14,615 nucleotides of DNA from Actinomycetes bacterium (GTDB lineage: Bacteria; Actinomycetota; Thermoleophilia; Gaiellales; Gaiellaceae), in contig JANXXF010000008.1 in NCBI GenBank assembly GCA_025350775.1, forward strand, positions 1 to 14,615, in the 5' to 3' direction. Within the stretch, counting starts at the first letter, position 1. Each line of letters starts with the position of its first letter. The notes below the pieces were generated by a model. That model was not told the DNA's origin and did not search any database. It saw only the letters and a program-made list of their open reading frames with translations. Shown here in pieces: positions 12,965-14,615 of the stretch. The translations under genes were made by a program, and so were the position numbers.

Positions 12965-14615
12965 TCAGTCCCAGGAGCGCGAGAGCCGGAAGGCCGCGTT
13001 GATCAGGCCGACGTGGCTGTACGTCTGCGGGAAGTTCCCGCTCTGCTCGCCGGTAGCCGGCAGGATGTCTTCGCTGTAGAGGCCGAGGCCGTTGTGCAGC
13101 CCGAGCAGCTTCTGAAACAGGTCGCGTGCCTCGTCCTCCAGCCCCACCAGCTGCAGCGCCTCGACCAGCCAGAACGAGCAGGCCAGGAACGCCGCTTCCG
13201 GCAGCCCGAAGTCGTCGGCCACGGTGTAGCGGTGCAGGAGCCCGTACTCGCCCGGTACTGCGAGCAACCTCTGGATGGCCTCGACATGACTCCTGGCCCG
13301 CAGGTCGCCTGGCTCGAAGAAGCCGAAGTGCAGCGCGAGCAGCATCGCCGCGTCGAGCTGCGGCTCGCCCGCGACCTGCGTCAGCGCGCCGCTCTCCTCG
13401 CTCCAGCAGCGCTCGTCCAGCACCACCCTCGCCCGTGCTGCCGCCGCCAGCGCTCGCCGCGCCAGCGCCGCGTCGCCCAGCCCCTCGGCGATCTCCACCG
13501 CGCGCCGCGCTCCCGCCCAGTGCATCAGCACGCTGAACGAGTGCAGCCGCCGTTGGCCGCGGATCTCCCACAGCCCGGCGTCCGGCTCCTCCATCCTCGA
13601 TTCGATCTGCGCGAGCAGCGTCCCGACCAGCTCCACCGCCTGCGACGCCGGCAGCTCGCCGGCGAAGCGGGCGTCCAGCAACAGCCGGCTGATCGCCAGG
13701 ATCATCTCGCCGTAGACGTCGTTCTGCACATGCGTGAACGCCTGGTTACCGACGCGCACCGGCCGCTCGCCGCGATAGCCCGCAAGATGGTCGAGCTCCC
13801 GTTCCTCGGCGTCGGCACCGCCAGTGATCGTGTACACCGGCCCGAGTGTGCCCTGGCTCATGTAGGCGAGGTTGCGCAGGTATACGAGGAACAGCTCCAT
13901 CTCGTCCGGGTGGCCGAGCCGCTCGAAGGCGTTGAGCGAGAAGTAGGAGTCACGCAGCCAGCAGAAGCGGTAGTCCCAGGTGCGGCCGGAGCCGGGATGC
14001 TCGGGCAGGCTCGTCGTCGTGGCGGCGAGCAGGGCGCCGGTGTCCTCGTACTGATGCAGCTTGAGTACGAGCGCCGAGCGAATCACCTCGCGCTGGAAGT
14101 CGCGCGGCACGCGCGTCCGCTTCACCCAGTCGCGCCAGTAGGTGATCGTACGCTCGAGGAAACGCTCCGCGGTCTCCTCGAGGCCGGCCTCCAGCGGCTC
14201 GCCCCAGGTAAGCACGAGGTGGCGGTCGCGCTGGAGCAGGAACGGCCGCTCCTGCTCGACGTACGAAAGCGGCACGTTGGTCGTGAGGCGGACGGGCGCG
14301 GGTAGGCCGGTGAACTCGATGTGGTTCGACGCACGCCACGACGACGCCACCGTCAGCCCGTAGTCGTAGACGGGACGGCACTGGACGCGCACCAATGGGT
14401 TGCCGTGCAGCGGCCTGAGGATGCGCACGAGCATCGACGGCTTGAACTGACGCTCGTGCGCGTGGAAGCGCGGTGCGAAGTCGATCAGCTCGAAGGCGCC
14501 GTCCGGTCCCGAGAAGACGGTGCGCAAAACGTTGGTGTTCTCCAGGTACTCCTGGCGCACCTCGTGCTCGCCGACCAGTGTCACGGCGAACGTGCCGCCG
14601 CGGTCGCGGTCGAGC
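12965..14615 (-). CDS. GH15 glucoamylase/trehalase-type glycoside hydrolase, 5' end outside window
   Basis: About 549 codons are visible; the frame stays open to the right edge (LDRDRGGTFA precedes the GTG at 14584, which is therefore not the start). The N-terminal beta-sandwich shows RQEYLENTNVLRTVF and FELIDFAPRF, typical of GH15 proteins. The (alpha/alpha)6 catalytic domain has WDYRFCWLRDSYFSL (the YRYCWLRD motif), DAGLWEIRG, which should carry the general acid Glu, and EQSGNFPQTYSHVGLINAAF near the C-terminus with the likely catalytic base Glu. Members release glucose from starch-like glucans or split trehalose. There is no signal peptide in the visible part; the true N-terminus is missing. 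It is cytoplasmic in most relatives. It points toward the propeller gene and probably belongs to a separate unit. Confidence 0.92.
   Translation of the reverse strand, partial: LDRDRGGTFAVTLVGEHEVRQEYLENTNVLRTVFSGPDGAFELIDFAPRFHAHERQFKPSMLVRILRPLHGNPLVRVQCRPVYDYGLTVASSWRASNHIEFTGLPAPVRLTTNVPLSYVEQERPFLLQRDRHLVLTWGEPLEAGLEETAERFLERTITYWRDWVKRTRVPRDFQREVIRSALVLKLHQYEDTGALLAATTTSLPEHPGSGRTWDYRFCWLRDSYFSLNAFERLGHPDEMELFLVYLRNLAYMSQGTLGPVYTITGGADAEERELDHLAGYRGERPVRVGNQAFTHVQNDVYGEMILAISRLLLDARFAGELPASQAVELVGTLLAQIESRMEEPDAGLWEIRGQRRLHSFSVLMHWAGARRAVEIAEGLGDAALARRALAAAARARVVLDERCWSEESGALTQVAGEPQLDAAMLLALHFGFFEPGDLRARSHVEAIQRLLAVPGEYGLLHRYTVADDFGLPEAAFLACSFWLVEALQLVGLEDEARDLFQKLLGLHNGLGLYSEDILPATGEQSGNFPQTYSHVGLINAAFRLSRSWD

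Overview
The window is high-GC, densely coding DNA with few gaps, GTG/TTG starts, many 4-base ATGA/GTGA gene overlaps and N-terminally anchored or secreted proteins. This fits an actinobacterium; the gene content hints at a deep-branching group such as Thermoleophilia, but that placement is inference and no rRNA or marker gene is present to settle it. Ten complete or nearly complete genes and one 5'-truncated gene are supported. No tRNA, rRNA, CRISPR array, insertion sequence or integrase was seen.

Region 1 (about 1-6700) is one polycistronic unit on the + strand. It has a secreted PsbP-like protein (114-659), two different MacB/LolD-type ABC ATPases (656-1372, 1369-2052), one large permease carrying two FtsX-type halves (2049-4676), an OmpR/PhoB-family response regulator (4695-5363) and its sensor histidine kinase (5360-6700). 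The stop and start codons overlap at four junctions, so the export machine and the two-component system are probably made together. The leader (41-99) holds two back-to-back copies of a direct repeat, TTCA(G/T)G-N5-TTCA(G/C)G, the layout that OmpR/PhoB-type regulators usually bind, with two palindromes between them.

Region 2 (about 6795-12916) is a set of envelope and glycan genes. It holds a secreted protein with a D-glucuronyl C5-epimerase C-terminal-type domain (6795-8471), a convergent secreted polysaccharide deacetylase (8505-9329, - strand), a secreted M14 zinc carboxypeptidase of the murein-peptide type (9452-10165), a secreted CHAP-domain cysteine hydrolase (10233-10814), and a membrane-anchored double beta-propeller protein with NHL/PQQ-like blades followed by Kelch blades (10811-12916) that overlaps the CHAP gene by four bases. 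The intergenic region between deacetylase and carboxypeptidase carries a third copy of the TTCAGG-N5-TTCAGG repeat, which suggests that the two-component system of region 1 also controls envelope enzymes.

Region 3 (12965-14615, - strand) is a GH15 glucoamylase/trehalase-type hydrolase that runs off the right edge.

The working hypothesis is an envelope sensing and remodelling locus: a kinase/regulator pair reads an envelope signal, an ABC machine of the MacB/LolCDE/FtsEX superfamily moves or mechanically couples a substrate, and a shared operator may co-regulate peptidoglycan and polysaccharide-editing enzymes. The families are clear from motifs; the substrates and the regulatory link are inferred.
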